The position numbers and the translations under genes were made by a program. The notes beneath the pieces are model-generated. The model was given only the letters and a program-made list of their open reading frames with translations. It searched no databases and was not told the DNA's origin. This document shows positions 46,350 through 58,500 of a stretch of DNA of 64,000 nucleotides, in pieces. Origin of the DNA: Pollenia angustigena (Eukaryota; Arthropoda; Insecta; Diptera; Polleniidae); contig OV884059.1 in the NCBI GenBank assembly GCA_930367215.1, positions 234,793,803 to 234,857,802 on the forward strand, given 5' to 3'. The first letter of the stretch is position 1. Every line of letters begins with the position of its first letter.

Positions 46350-48144
46350 TTGTGTAACCTGCCATTTTTCATGCGCTTTTGCATTACTTTAAAACTGATT
46401 TATGGCCAATTCAAACTCAGCAAATGATTTGAATGATATTATTTGTATTGAAGATTTAAAAACTTTTATACACAAATGTAAATATATTTATGATTTAATC
46501 TTAAATGAAAATGGTCCACAACAACGCCGTCACCTTTGTTTTAAATTTTGGAGATATATTATATTCGGCACAGCGGAATGCAACTTGTTTTGTGTTTAAT
46601 TAAATTGTAAAAATGGCTTAGTGCTTTTTTACGCTTTTTTTTTGTGACAAATAGTGCTTTTTAGTGCTTTTCTTAAATTTTAAAGTGCTTTTTGCTCTCA
46701 AAAAGTTGGCATCACTGAGCATTACTGCAATATATGTCGCAATAATTATCTCTGGTATAGACGGGCAGGTGGCAGTGATGGAAAATTAAGAAATCAATAT
46801 GGTACTGAACACGAAGCAAATGTGTATTTTTGTCAATATCTTGGTACTTTTTTCAAACATATTTTTATTGAAAAACAAACTTGAAAATAATAAACAAAAA
46901 TACATAAAATTAAAAAACTAATTAATTTTAATAAAAAATATATAATATATTTTTGTTAAAAAACTAAAAATTATTTAATTTTTGAAATAAGTAAATGCAT
47001 ATATATGTATTTACATACATACTATGTATTTGCTTATAACTTAATATAACTCAGCTAGCATATGCTGTTTGTTAGACGATTATGTTAATATACAACTCCT
47101 AAAAGAATCTTCTGATGATTATCTGACTAGTAACAAAAACAAAAACATCTAAATTTTTTTATTTATTACTTTTTTATTCATTTTTTGACACTCTCGTCTT
47201 TTTATCTTGGAATTAAACTTTTGCGACTCTCTGTAAGAGTCGTATATTAATTACTGAGCTACTTAAATAAGAGCGTTTTTGAAATATGAAAATTCTATTG
47301 CCAATACATTTTCAATAAAACAAAACGGCCTAAGGATCTGTGAAAAGGATTTTCCGATAGGATGGTGTTGATTTCGCGACCTTAAGGTTTGTTTTGTATA
47401 AAATGTATAAAAATTAGAAGTTTTGGCATGTAAAATACGCTTGATGTCCTTCTTTAGGTAGCTCAGTTATACGGCTTGGCATGTTTTTTGAAAGACTCGT
47501 TTGATAATCTCTACATACATCATAAACAATTTCCTTTATGATTCATTTGAGCGCGTTTCGGAATCGTCTACAATTAAAAAATGAGCTCGTCGACGATCAA
47601 AAATACTCTTTATGAGATTTCCAGTAGACTCCTAGACGATTGAAAATGTCAGCGGGGAAGGTACACACACTTCGATGACTAAGACTATTAGGCATTTTGT
47701 TTAATTTAACAACAAGAATCAGTTGATTTTATTAAATCTTTAGTTTTAATTAAATTTTAAAGAGTTTGTACTTGCAAACGATTTCTTTCTTTCGTTTTTG
47801 TATCATTTTAAATTAAAAACGTGCGCATAACTGCTGCTGATGAATGGGATATTGACAATATTTCGATAGCAATACGTGAAATATCAGGAAACATAAGTTC
47901 GTCCATTTCGTTCTTAATTTGGCTTACATTTTTCCAACAAATCGAAATATCTTAATTTTTTAAATGTTTTATTTCTGGGAAATCCGCTAACGCACGAAAC
48001 TGGGAATAGATACCTCAAATGTATGACAAAATTAAAAAATACATTTTGTTTCAACGTTTAAAATTTAAGTTCCAATAAATTTAAGGCGTTCATTTTTATG
48101 TCCGCTTTAAGAGTTATGTAAATTAAAAAATACGTTAGCGCTTC

Positions 48145-48520
48145 CTATTGCTCCAAAAATCTGCCAAACACAGCCTGCCTCAAAAGCCATCTAGTTTGGG
48201 CGTACCTTAATATCACGTGAACTTTGGTTCCAAAATAGTGTTGAAAATTTTGAAGTTCTTCTTTTCGGCTTGAGCTATTACAAAAGTAAAAAGTTATTTC
48301 CTTCATAAATTTATAAATTTTTTTAGGTAGACATAAATAAGCTGCAGACGAAGCTAAGTTGAAGTTATGGCATGCACAGCCATTTACGAACAAATTTGGT
48401 AACAATTCTTTTAATATGGTTTGAACATCACTAAATTGCCCCATCAGCCGTAAGCCCAATCATTTTTTTCAGATGAATATTGTTTTTCCTCAAAACGTCT
48501 ACAATTTTGTCTGTAATTCC
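48145..48520 (-). pseudogene. hAT transposase remnant (ZBED5/FAM200-like class)
   Basis: The open part (48459 down to 48145) reads VQTILKELLPNLF, VNGCACHNFNLASSA, CLPKKIYKFMKEITFYF, RKEELQNFQ and QTRWLLRQAVFGRFLEQ. This matches the well-known hAT transposase core with its CxCH motif and the QTRWLS-type block followed by a conserved R-x-LEQ. Upstream, at about 48460-48520, the frame continues as KKMIGLTADGA but in a different register, so there is a frameshift plus stop near 48430-48445. Both N-terminal BED finger and C-terminal dimerisation domain are missing. It sits inside a hAT element with matching ends and is not functional. Confidence 0.8.
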
Positions 48521-48528
48521 ATAACCCT

Positions 48529-48980
48529 AAGTCTAGACGAGCAATTTGTTTGGCAATTATTGCCGTAGAAACTATCAAATTCTATTGCCAACACTAGATA
48601 CATATTAACGTGTGGACTGCATAAATATGTATTTGAACACATGTTCAGCAACAAATGTTATAATATATTGCTGAGCATTTATCTTTTAACACAAGCTGTC
48701 AAAATCAATTATCAGTTACAAAAAAGGAAAAATTTTAAACTTAAAACATAAAATTTAAATACAAAATTTACAAATTAATAATAAAAAAATAATTAAAAAT
48801 AAATTGGTTGCCAAAGAAAATGTAAGTATTTATTTACATACAAATTCATGTTTTGTATTTAGACATACGTTTACTCCACTCTGAAAAAATTGTTAAACAT
48901 AGAACATTTCTGTGACGTCATTCTGCCGACGTTATTGCTTATGTTAACAAATATAAATTGCTCGTATAGACTTAGGTTAA
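48529..48980. mobile_element. MITE CCTAAGTCTAGACGAGCAATT nested in the hAT element
   Basis: CCTAAGTCTAGACGAGCAAT pairs with ATTGCTCGTATAGACTTAGG with one mismatch over about 25 bp. It starts exactly where similarity to hAT transposase ends on the - strand, so it accounts for the loss of upstream coding sequence. Confidence 0.7.
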
Positions 48981-49649
48981 CATAACAAGGAAAGAGTACT
49001 AAAACTGACGTGGGGGTATCGTGGTATATATGAAAAAAGTACTGAATTTTCCATCACTGGCAGCTAGTGCTTTGACATCTGGTGATGAAAGAAAACCGAT
49101 AAAAATTAGCGATCACATTGATTTTAAAGTAATCCACAGGGTAATACAAATTGAATTACGAACAAAGAGATAATCCGCTTTCAAAATTTTGTATGACGAA
49201 TTATGTAATTTGAATCATAATTAGACGAATGAGAGAGTGAATTACGAAAAAACGCTGTCGTGCGAACATGGTATTAGATCTTCATGTTAGTTTAAAAAAA
49301 CATACCTATGATACATGCAGTGATGCCTCTTCTTAAAAAAACATATTGTTTGAAAAACGGCTAAAATTTTGTTTTTAATAGGCTTTTTACACTTGCTCGT
49401 ATCTTACATCTTTCATCTTATCGCAAAGATGATAACATCTTCCCATAAGAATTGTATGTATAGGGCTTAAAATCAAAATATTTCTTCATCTTTAAAAGAT
49501 GTTCCTTTCTCATGTTGTTTCATTCAACATCTTTCGATTATTTTAGTGTGTTCACTAGAAAAAACAAATAATTTGTTAAAAAGTATATACCATCACTAGA
49601 AAAAAAATACAAAAGAGCAGGACAGCAATATCATTTATTTTGTTTTTAT

Positions 49650-50018
49650 TCGCTCTTAGACGTGAAAATAAAGTTAATTGTTAAAGGTAAGGCACGAGCT
49701 CTATGTGTACATTTGTCCTTCAAGTTGTGCTGAAAAAGGTCAACAAGGAAAAGAAAGACAAACATGAAAAAACAAAAATGTACTTTGGACTTCAAGAAGA
49801 ATTCTTGACAAAAAGTACGAAAAAACAGAGGTAGAGGAAAAACACGTAAAATCAATTAAAAATGGATAATCATTAAAAAAAAGCAAATTTTGATATACCA
49901 AAGTTTAAAATACAATTTGGTTTAAGGATTGATGTTTGACTATTGACATCACAGTCGTCGATGGCTGCGATTGTAAGACGGCAAATCTCTCTGACGAGAT
50001 CGAGTGGAGCGAATCTCA
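49650..50018 (-). repeat. degenerate copy of the 585-bp SINE-like repeat
   Basis: It carries AAGGCACGAGCTCTATGTGT, CAAGTTGTGCTGAAAAAGGTC, ATGTTTGACTATTGAC and GAGATCGAGTGG, in order, as the reverse complement of the units at 54572-56330. Similarity is interrupted at 50019 by a MITE and resumes at about 50550. Confidence 0.7.
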
Positions 50019-50540
50019 GTAGTGCGATTCTGTAATTAATTTTAGCAATAGTTGTCATTGTTAAAAAAATTAACAAGCAAATTAACGATTTTGCTATTCT
50101 GTAACATTTTAAACAGCACTTGTTATCGTTAAGTCAGCTGCTTGTGTTAAGTAAACGACAACTTTTTTTGTGTTGTTTATTTATTGTTAAATGTTAAAAA
50201 AATTAAATATATTTAGTTAAAAGAAATAATATAACTTGAAAATGGCAATTAAATAATTTGCATTTAATTTAATAGTAAAATGTTTGGCTTAACTTCTTAA
50301 AAAAAAACAAAAAACTAAAAAAATTCTGTTTAATTTTAATAATTTTATTTGTTTTTTTTATTCCTCTTTGTGTTTTTCGTAATTTTGCCCTTTTTTTGAC
50401 AGTGATGCCACTTGACGTTGATTTTTATCTATGTTTTTAACAACAATTTACAGAATCACATAATCGTTAGTGCAAACAACAAAACATGTTGACAATTATA
50501 ACAACTGTTGTTATTGTTAAAAGTTACAGAATCCCACTAC
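50019..50540. mobile_element. MITE GTAGTGCGATTCTGTAA nested in a SINE-like repeat
   Basis: GTAGTGCGATTCTGTAATT pairs with AAGTTACAGAATCCCACTAC. Inside it are inverted TTGTTAA/TTAACAA words. The interrupted repeat continues on the far side, which defines the boundaries to within a few bases. Confidence 0.7.
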
Positions 50541-50658
50541 AGGTCAGTCAAGAATGAATGATTATCAATAACGATTTTAATTAATTTTCATGTTGTAAAA
50601 TTCCTTTCTTCATAAAAATAATTTAAAGAAAATTGAATTTGATGAACTTAAGCCTGAT

Positions 50659-51324
50659 CAAGGCGAATTCATAAAGGTGACATTTTCGAGTCATCTGTCT
50701 ATTGTTTATTTTTTTGTGTGTATACTGAATGTCAAGCTTTGTTTACATTTTGTGAAAAAATTAATTCAAATTTAAAATTCAATAAAAATTTAAAAATTTG
50801 AAAAAAACTTATTTAAATTTTATTAAATAAAAAAGTGAATATCAGATATGTCACAGAGTACAATTCCGTTCAAAAGCGAAATTCATTCCGTATTTTAGTG
50901 CTTCAGAAAATGACGAAAAAATGTTTCGGAATGAAACCATTTTTGTTTTCATGAACGGTATGGGAGTTGTCTGTATCTGAAAGGCCATAAAACTATCAAA
51001 ATACACTTTCCATCAACAAACAAATATGTTTTCTTCAATTCCGAACGGAATCATTCCGAACGGAATTGTACTCTGTGACATGGCCCTATAAAATATAAAT
51101 ATATATATATAATATAATATAAAGTGGAGCCACAATTGAGGACTTCCTAAAGCAATTGTGTATATTTTATTAACAAACAAATTTCCTTTTTTGTATTTTC
51201 AACAAATATTTTTGACATTCACTCTAACTTTTTACAAAAACCAAATACATAGTATTTTTCAATAGAAAGGGATAGCTAGCATAACTCTATCTCATGATGC
51301 GGTCACCTTTATAAATTCGCCTTG
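50659..51324. mobile_element. hAT-like MITE, TIR CAAGGCGAATTCAT, copy 2, TSD AGCCTGAT
   Basis: CAAGGCGAATTCATAAAGG pairs with CCTTTATAAATTCGCCTTG. AGCCTGAT occurs exactly at 50651-50658 and 51325-51332. Its right half is nearly identical, in reverse, to the left half of copy 1 at 16921. It contains a nested MITE. Confidence 0.88.
50848..51081. mobile_element. 234-bp MITE ATGTCACAGAGTACAATTCC
   Basis: ATGTCACAGAGTACAATTCC and its perfect complement GGAATTGTACTCTGTGACAT bound the segment, with CGTTC/GAACG extending the arms. Additional CATTCCG words occur inside. It lies within the hAT MITE at 50659. Confidence 0.8.
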
Positions 51325-51524
51325 AGCCTGATTAAAAATATTGAAAATTTGTATTAAAAACCATAAATAGTTCAACAAAATTACCACAATATGAAAATAA
51401 ATAATAAAAAATAAAGATGTTACAAATGTAAACAAGTTTTTTTCATTTTTAACATCTTCCACGCATTCCTCTAAGATGTGCTAAGATGAGAAGTGTAAAA
51501 AGGCTATAATGAAGACAGACTATA

Positions 51525-51620
51525 GTCATATTTCAATATCGATATATCGGTATTTTAATTATCGGCGATATATGTATATCGACTATTTTTTTTAAATATC
51601 GATATTTTGATATATCGATT
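51525..51620. repeat. ATCGATAT-rich simple sequence
   Basis: Overlapping ATATCGAT words make a low-complexity tract about 65 bp upstream of the ZAD gene start. It could lie in the promoter, but I recognise no core promoter element with confidence. Confidence 0.5.
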
Positions 51621-51684
51621 TTTATTCCCCATTCCTATTTCATCCTTAAAAAATTTTATTTTGCTCAAGAAATAAGCATTAAAA

Positions 51685-54600
51685 ATGGACACGAGCATTA
51701 AAAATATATGTTTTATAAATGGAGTTCAGTATATATGTCGAACATGCTTTGATCCGGGAAGTGAAGTATTCTCCCTTGCAGAAGCGTGCAAAAACACACA
51801 GACCTGGCGTGATTTATTAGATGAAGTTGGTCAATTGAAGGTAAAAGAAAGGATTACAGATTATTTGACTTTTAAAATATTCTTTCATATTTTTACTAGA
51901 CAAACGAAAACGAGTTACTTCCAAAGACTATTTGCAGCAAATGCTTAAATAAACTTATTAGTTACTACGATTTTATACTTCAGATTCAAAATGTGAATAA
52001 GAAATATTTCGAATTACTTGCAAATGATAATGTTGAACTACAGGGTGGAGCTGACAATTTTACAGATTCTTTGGCAGGATCTGCTACTGCTTTGCCAATG
52101 CCACAGGATGTGACGGAATTAAAATTTGAAGATGAGATGGTTGTCCCATATGATATTGTTTCGAGTAATAGCAGTGAAATGCAAAGAGTTCATGGATATA
52201 ATATGGAAAATAATGGTAAATAGTCGATTAGGATATGTACATACTTATGTTTATGATTTGTAGGGTGTGAGCGTTGTGATTTTAAATTTTTTGAATGGTT
52301 GGCTTAAACTGGTTTACCCAAGTTTGAAACAAACATTTTACGATGAAATGTTTTTGGGGCCATCCTTTAAATCCTGAGCTATGGGCCTTTGAATTTTTGC
52401 TATATTTTTCGTTATATCTTCAATATTATTTGTCCATATTGTTATCATAGCACAGCTTCAAAAATTACTTTTCAAACTTGACAATTCCCTTACCTCGTTA
52501 ACAGATAAATAAAGCAACTTAAAATATGTACATATACTATTTATAAAAATGTAATAATTTAGTATATGGGCCTGTTTGGAAATGCATCGGTTATTAAAAT
52601 CATTGATTTTATTTACATGTTTCTTCCTTCTGTTTTTCGTACTGTTTGTCAAGACTTTGTTTAACAAAAAAGTAAAACAAAACAAGCAATTTGTACGTTT
52701 GTATGTATGTACTTTAGAACTAAAACGTATACATATGTGACAGCGCGTAGAGAAAGGGAACAGTAAAAACAAACTACACAAAACAATAGGTAGAGACGAT
52801 CTACGCACGTTTTCCAGGTTGACCAACACGTTCCTGACGTCATGAGATGTGTCGATTTTAAATGAGACCAATACCAACGCGCTCAGTGATGGTACACCAA
52901 AGATACACGTATTTAAATCTTTATAATGGCTCTCCTGAACAAAACCCTTAGGTCCCTTTCTATTTTGCGCGTCACATATGGGTAATTCCATGTCAAAACG
53001 ACCAAGAGTGGGACACGACCCCTTCCGATTTTAATGAAATTTGGTGAGAAGGTTCCTTTTATCTTAAAAGGACCATATATGAACGAAAAAAAATTAAAAA
53101 TTTTTTTTTTCAAAAGTTATGTCATATTCAAAATGTCATAATTTCGCCGAATTAGCCGAATGTGTTGAGCTTATTTCTTCAATATCTCGAAAACTACTTG
53201 ACATACGAAGATGATTTCGATGTCATTTTAAAGAGAATACTTGGGGCTACAAACAATATATTCAAAACGAAATTCGGCAATAAATAATAAAGTGGGGTTG
53301 GCCATACATTTGACCCATCTAGGAGCATCCTACGCGCTGCAGAATTTTATTAAGCCGCAATATTTGTATGGTACAGCGCGTAAGATGCTCCTAGATGGGT
53401 CAAATGTATGACCAACCCCACTTTATTATTTATTGCCGAATTCCGTTTTTTTTTAGTTATTTCAATAAACTAAACCGTTTTTGAGTTACGCGAATATATG
53501 CTGTGCAACCTCTTACATTTTCAAAATAACGGAATATCTTAAAAACAAGAGCTTACCTAAAAAAAATGGTTGGCACCACTGGATTCGGCGTCCCATTAGG
53601 GTAAAATGCCAGGTGCACTGCTGGTCTGTTTTTTGCAACTTTGACAGTGTACTTATTGCTCAAAATTACAATATGAAAATTATATTTTAATATTATTAAT
53701 TAGTATTGTGGTTATTTTGTTGAACTATTTATGGTTTTAAATCCAAATTTTTGGAACAAGTCCAGTTTACCAACGCAGCTCCAAATAAAAAAAAAAGTAC
53801 ATAGGGTAATAGAAAATCGAAAAATAAGAAGAAAAAATAAAATGGCAAAATTCTCGGAAACGCATAGTTTCCGAGTTATGGACCTCTGAAGTTTTCATAT
53901 AAACTTGCGATTTCCCTCTACATTTCTGAACGTATATGGCCAATATTGGTATTATTTGAAAGTATTTGAACAGATCTTTCTGAAAATGCAAAATTTATTA
54001 AAAACTTTTTAACTCTTTAGCTCCTAATACAGTTTTTACAAAATTTATATCAAAATGTTACGGAAGTGCACTAGGTAATAAAAATGTAATTAAATAAACC
54101 CCAGCTTCTCTAAATAAAGCTTCTCTGCATAGCCGGCCTTTGGCCGGGCACAAGGATTTTCTCCTCTATGGTATGACAAATACCGGCTTCGCTAACTAAA
54201 GCTTCTCTGCATAGCCGGCCTTCGGCCGGGCGCAGGGATTTTCTCCTCTATGGTATAACAAACACCGGCTTCGCTAAATAAAAGCTTCTCCGCATAGCCG
54301 GCTCCTTAATGGATAAAAATTTTTAAATAAATGTTTATATCTAAAAAAATGTATTCAAAAGCTTTTAAATGATACCAATATTGGCTATATACGTTCAAAA
54401 ATGTAGTGGGAAATCGCAGATTTATATGAAAACTTCAAAGGTCCATAACTCTGAAACTATGCGTTTCCGATAATTTTGTCATTTTATTTTTTCTTCTTAT
54501 TTTTCAATTTTCTATAACCCTATGTACTTTTTTTTTTATTTGGAGCTGCGTTGGTAAACTGGACTTAAGCCAAATTTTTTAATATTTTTAATTAGGCTTA

Positions 54601-55501
54601 AGTTCATGAAATTTAATTTTCATTAAATTATTTTTATGAAGAAAGGAATTTTTACAGCATGAAAATCAATTAAAATTGTTATTGATAATCTTTCATTCTT
54701 GACGTGGCTCGGGCTCGAACCCTGGCCGGCAGGTTACCATGACATGTTTCGATCGCAACCACTCGATCTCCTCAGATGGATTTGCCGTCTTACACTCGCA
54801 GCCATCGACGACTGCTGACGTCAATAGTCAAACATCAATCCTTAAACCAAATTGTATTTTAACATTTGGTAGATCGAAATTTGCCTTCCTGAATGATTAT
54901 CCATTTTAATTGATTTTACATGTTTTTTTTTTTTTTTTTTTTTTTTTTCCCTTCTGTTTTTTCGTACTTTTGTCAAGAATTTTTCTTGAAGTCCAAGTAC
55001 ATTTTTTGTTTTTTTCATTTTGTCTTTCTCTTTTCTGTTGACCTTTTTCAGCACAACTTGAAGGACAAATGTACACATAGAGCTCGTGCCTTAGCTTTAA
55101 CAATAATTAGTATTGTGGTTATTTTGTTGAACTATTTATGGTTTTAAATCCAAATTTTTTAATATTTTTAATTAGGCTTAAGTTCATGAAATTTAATTTT
55201 CATTAAATTATTTTTATGAAGAAAGGAATTTTTACAGCATGAAAATCAATTAAAATTGTTATTGATAATCTTTCATTCTTGACGTGGTTCGGGCTCGAAC
55301 CCTGGCCGGCAGGTTACCATGACATGTTTCGATCGCAACCACTCGATCTCCTCAGATGGATTTGCCGTCTTACACTCGCAGCCATCGACGACTGCTGACG
55401 TCAATAGTCAAACATCAATCCTTAAACCAAATTGTATTTTAACATTTGGTAGATCGAAATTTGCCTTCCTGAATGATTATCCATTTTAATTGATTTTACA
55501 T

Positions 55502-55535
<34 letters not shown>

Positions 55536-58500
55536 CCTTACTTCTGTTTTTTCGTACTTTTGTCAAGAATTTTTCTTGAAGTCCAAGTACATTTTTTGTT
55601 TTTTTCATTTTGTCTTTCTCTTTTCTGTTGACCTTTTTCAGCACAACTTGAAGGACAAATGTACACATAGAGCTCGTGCCTTAGCTTTAACAATAATTAG
55701 TATTGTGGTTATTTTGTTGAACTATTTATGGTTTTAAATCCAAATTTTTTAATATTTTTAATTAGGCTTAAGTTCATGAAATTTAATTTTCATTAAATTA
55801 TTTTTATGAAGAAAGGAATTTTTACAGCATGAAAATCAATTAAAATTGTTATTGATAATCTTTCATTCTTGACGTGGCTCGGGCTCGAACCCTGGCCGGC
55901 AGGTTACCATGACATGTTTCGATCGCAACCACTCGATCTCCTCAGATGGATTTGCCGTCTTACACTCGCAGCCATCGACGACTGCTGACGTCAATAGTCA
56001 AACATCAATCCTTAAACCAAATTGTATTTTAACATTTGGTAGATCGAAATTTGCCTTCCTGAATGATTATCCATTTTAATTGATTTTACATGTTTTTTTT
56101 TTTTTTTTTTTTTTCCTTACTTCTGTTTTTTCGTACTTTTGTCAAGAATTTTTCTTGAAGTCCAAGTACATTTTTTGTTTTTTTCATTTTGTCTTTCTCT
56201 TTTCTGTTGACCTTTTTCAGCACAACTTGAAGGACAAATGTACACATAGAGCTCGTGCCTTAGCTTTAACAATAATTAGTATTGTGGTTATTTTGTTGAA
56301 CTATTTATGGTTTTAAATCCAAATTTTTTAATATTTTAATATTTAATATTATTTTTTTAAAGGTTGCGAAAGGAAAAAAAATCATATCTTAAAAAAAGAA
56401 AAAAAAAACACCTTCAAAGTTTCAGAATTTTTAAAGAACAGTTTGAGGTATTATACAAAAAAATCAGCCAAATAAAAAAATAGGTTTTTGACTTAGTCCG
56501 TTTTTAAAATTTAACATTTTGCAGATATTACATTTGTCAAAAAAAAATTTTTTTTTTCAATATATTGTTTGTAGCCCCAAGTATTCTCTTTAAAATGACA
56601 TCGAAATCATCTTCGTATGTCAAGTAGTTTTCGAAATATTGAAGAAATAAGCTCAACACATTCGGCTAATTCGGCGAAATTATGACATTTTGAATATGAC
56701 ATAACTTTTGAAAAAAAAATTTTTTAATTTTTTTTCGTTCATATACATATGTTCCTTATAAGATAAAAGGAACCTTCTCACCAAATTTCATTAAAATCGG
56801 AAGGGGTCGTGTCCCAATCTTGGTCGTTTTGACATGGAATTACCCATATATGTACAACATTTTAGGTATATTCTTATTCTATATTTATAAAAATCAAACG
56901 CTGTGTCTTAGTCTCGCTAAAACTCGAGAACTACCTGACCGATTTGTATGATTTTTTTGTTTTGTTCGTCTAATCACTAGGAAGGTTTAGAAAAAAAGAA
57001 AGTTCAGGAAAGCCCAAAGAAAAGGTTTAAAAAATCGAAAAAAGCGAAATTGTGTTTTGTATGCAAATTTTACATTGCACCATTAATTGCTGTGGATTAA
57101 TCTGCTTAAACTCTTTTTTTGTTTTCTTCGTCTTATCACGGCGAGGGTTAAAAAGGAAGAAGAAGAAAAGCCAAAAATAAAAGTCGAAAAATCCAAAAAT
57201 CTAAAATGAACGTTTTGTATGCAAATTTGACTTAATATCACAGAAACAAACCAAACAAATTTAATCAACCTATTTAAATTATTGTTATACATATATATAA
57301 AAATAAGTGTACATTTTGATGTCACCACTAACTGCGGAAACGGGTTATGGAGATATGACATTTAGATTTTCCTATGTATGTATATATCCCCCCCCCCCCA
57401 CCATCCATTTGGCATGGAGACACTGTAACAACTGAAAGAGAACAGGGCATGAAATAGGGTAAGAGGGGTGAAAGCTCCCCCTACTTTTTCTGAAAATTTG
57501 TCATGAAGACACTAACATCTGAAAGAAAGAAATTATATGGCAAAACAACGTTTGCCGTGTCAGTTAGTTACTACATAAAATAAAAGAAAAAAATTATATG
57601 TTTTTATACTTACACCACAGTTAGAACGTTTAATTAATTGGGTTTTATTTTTGTAGATTGAACGATAAATCGATATTTGGCATTATTAACTTATTCGATT
57701 AAACGAATAAAAGTTTGAAATGAATCGATTAATCGAATAGTTTTATATCCAGAAATTTTATAAATTACGGGATTTTTTTCGATAATTTTAGAATAAATTA
57801 GATCTTACGTAAATAAACATTATTTTTTTAAAAAAACTTGTCAATGAAGCTCCAACTTGTTGCTACACTTTCAGGCACTTAGTTTTTAAAAGATTCAATA
57901 TAACTTTTGATATTTTGAAGCTTTTTACGAACATTCCATCTTATGCTATGCTTCTGCAAATAATTTCCTTTAAATATTTACTCACTGGACTACTTGTAGC
58001 TATAGTTTTAGGAAAAAAGTGTAAACAAATTAATACATAAAATATGGGCATTTCCATTTTGACGTGTCGTGATATTCGTACCACAAAATGTAAAAAAATT
58101 AAATGAAGTCAAATTTGTAAAAAGGGTTTTTATATATATAAAGTTATGAAGTAGCACTATATTCAGAAAAACATTACAGCAATCAACGGTAAGGATTTGC
58201 AGATATAAGCAAAAATGCGCTGGCGGGACGTTAAAAAACGCAAGTGGATTTTGACTTGCATTACAAAACTTAATAAGACTGCGAATTTAGCAAGCCGTTT
58301 TGAATAAAACCTTTTTAGTAAGCTTTGGACTTATAAAGGTTTATTTTTCAAGCTATTAGAATAAAAAATATTTGCTCGTTTAAAGGCACATATGGGCATT
58401 TCCGTGAAAAGGTCCACCGTGACCAAAAATTTAAAAGTTATTAAAAGGTGATTATTTTACGATATTGTTATAAAGAAATATTTAGATTTTACTAATTTTA

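Larger units (their letters stand above)
45538..46717. mobile_element. hAT element, TIR CAGYGATGCCAACTT, TSD AGCATTAC
   Basis: The ends CAGCGATGCCAACTT and AAGTTGGCATCACTG pair with one mismatch. AGCATTAC occurs exactly at 45530-45537 and 46718-46725. Subterminal GTGCTTTTT words are repeated at both ends. It contains a possible transposase remnant (45759-45968), an unidentified short frame (46402-46599) and a hairpin MITE (46178-46349). Confidence 0.92.
46773..49059. mobile_element. 2.3-kb hAT element with decayed transposase
   Basis: The ends CAGTGATGGAAAATTAAG and CTGAATTTTCCATCACTG are inverted, with one mismatch. Flanking octamers are GCAGGTGG and GCAGCTAG (6/8). The right part encodes a hAT transposase fragment on the - strand, and a further MITE (48529-48980) has replaced or interrupted its N-terminal part. 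The remaining interior is AT-rich. Confidence 0.8.
49381..51505. mobile_element. 2.1-kb element, TIR GGCTTTTTACACTT, filled with later insertions
   Basis: GGCTTTTTACACTTGCTC at the left pairs with GAGAAGTGTAAAAAGGC at the right, and ACATCTT/AAGATGT words recur near both ends. TA lies outside. It contains a SINE-like repeat copy (49650-50018, 50550-50650), a MITE (50019-50540) and a hAT MITE (50659-51324) that itself carries a MITE (50848-51081). Confidence 0.65.
53698..56341 (-). mobile_element. multimeric SINE-like insertion with 12-bp TSD
   Basis: TTTAATATTATT occurs at 53686-53697 and 56342-56353, and the truncated copy at 21160-22082 shows this site without the insert. Inside are three tandem units of about 585 bp and one extra 5' piece that is interrupted by the element 53753-54570. 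On the - strand each unit has a tRNA-like box B (GGTTCGAGCCC) preceded about 50 bp upstream by GATCGAGTGG, a box A-like word. It is probably a tRNA-derived SINE multimer. Confidence 0.75.
52976..56849. mobile_element. 3.9-kb element with 300-bp inverted repeats (ATATGGGTAATTCC)
   Basis: ATATGGGTAATTCCATGTCA... at the left and its complement ending 56849 match for about 290-300 bp, through GACACGACCCCTTCCG, GGTGAGAAGGTTCC, GCCGAATGTGTTGAGC and AGTATTCTC. This is a very long TIR. Its non-repeat core includes the TCCTACGCGC/GCGCGTARGA palindrome. A SINE-like array occupies 53698-56341. No transposase is present. A truncated copy lies at 21160-22082. Confidence 0.85.

Noticed and set aside
52458..52991. 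177-residue - strand frame, among the longest in the window
   Set aside because: It overlaps the end of a long-TIR element and the ZAD intron, has no domain motif and is Cys/Phe/Leu-rich by composition.
54690..54800. A functional tRNA gene on the - strand
   Set aside because: Box B and a box A-like word are present, but no cloverleaf stems could be formed convincingly; it fits a tRNA-derived SINE head.
54842..56316. Several Lys-rich or Phe-rich frames of 60-78 residues
   Set aside because: They recur in each 585-bp repeat unit and include translated homopolymer tracts.
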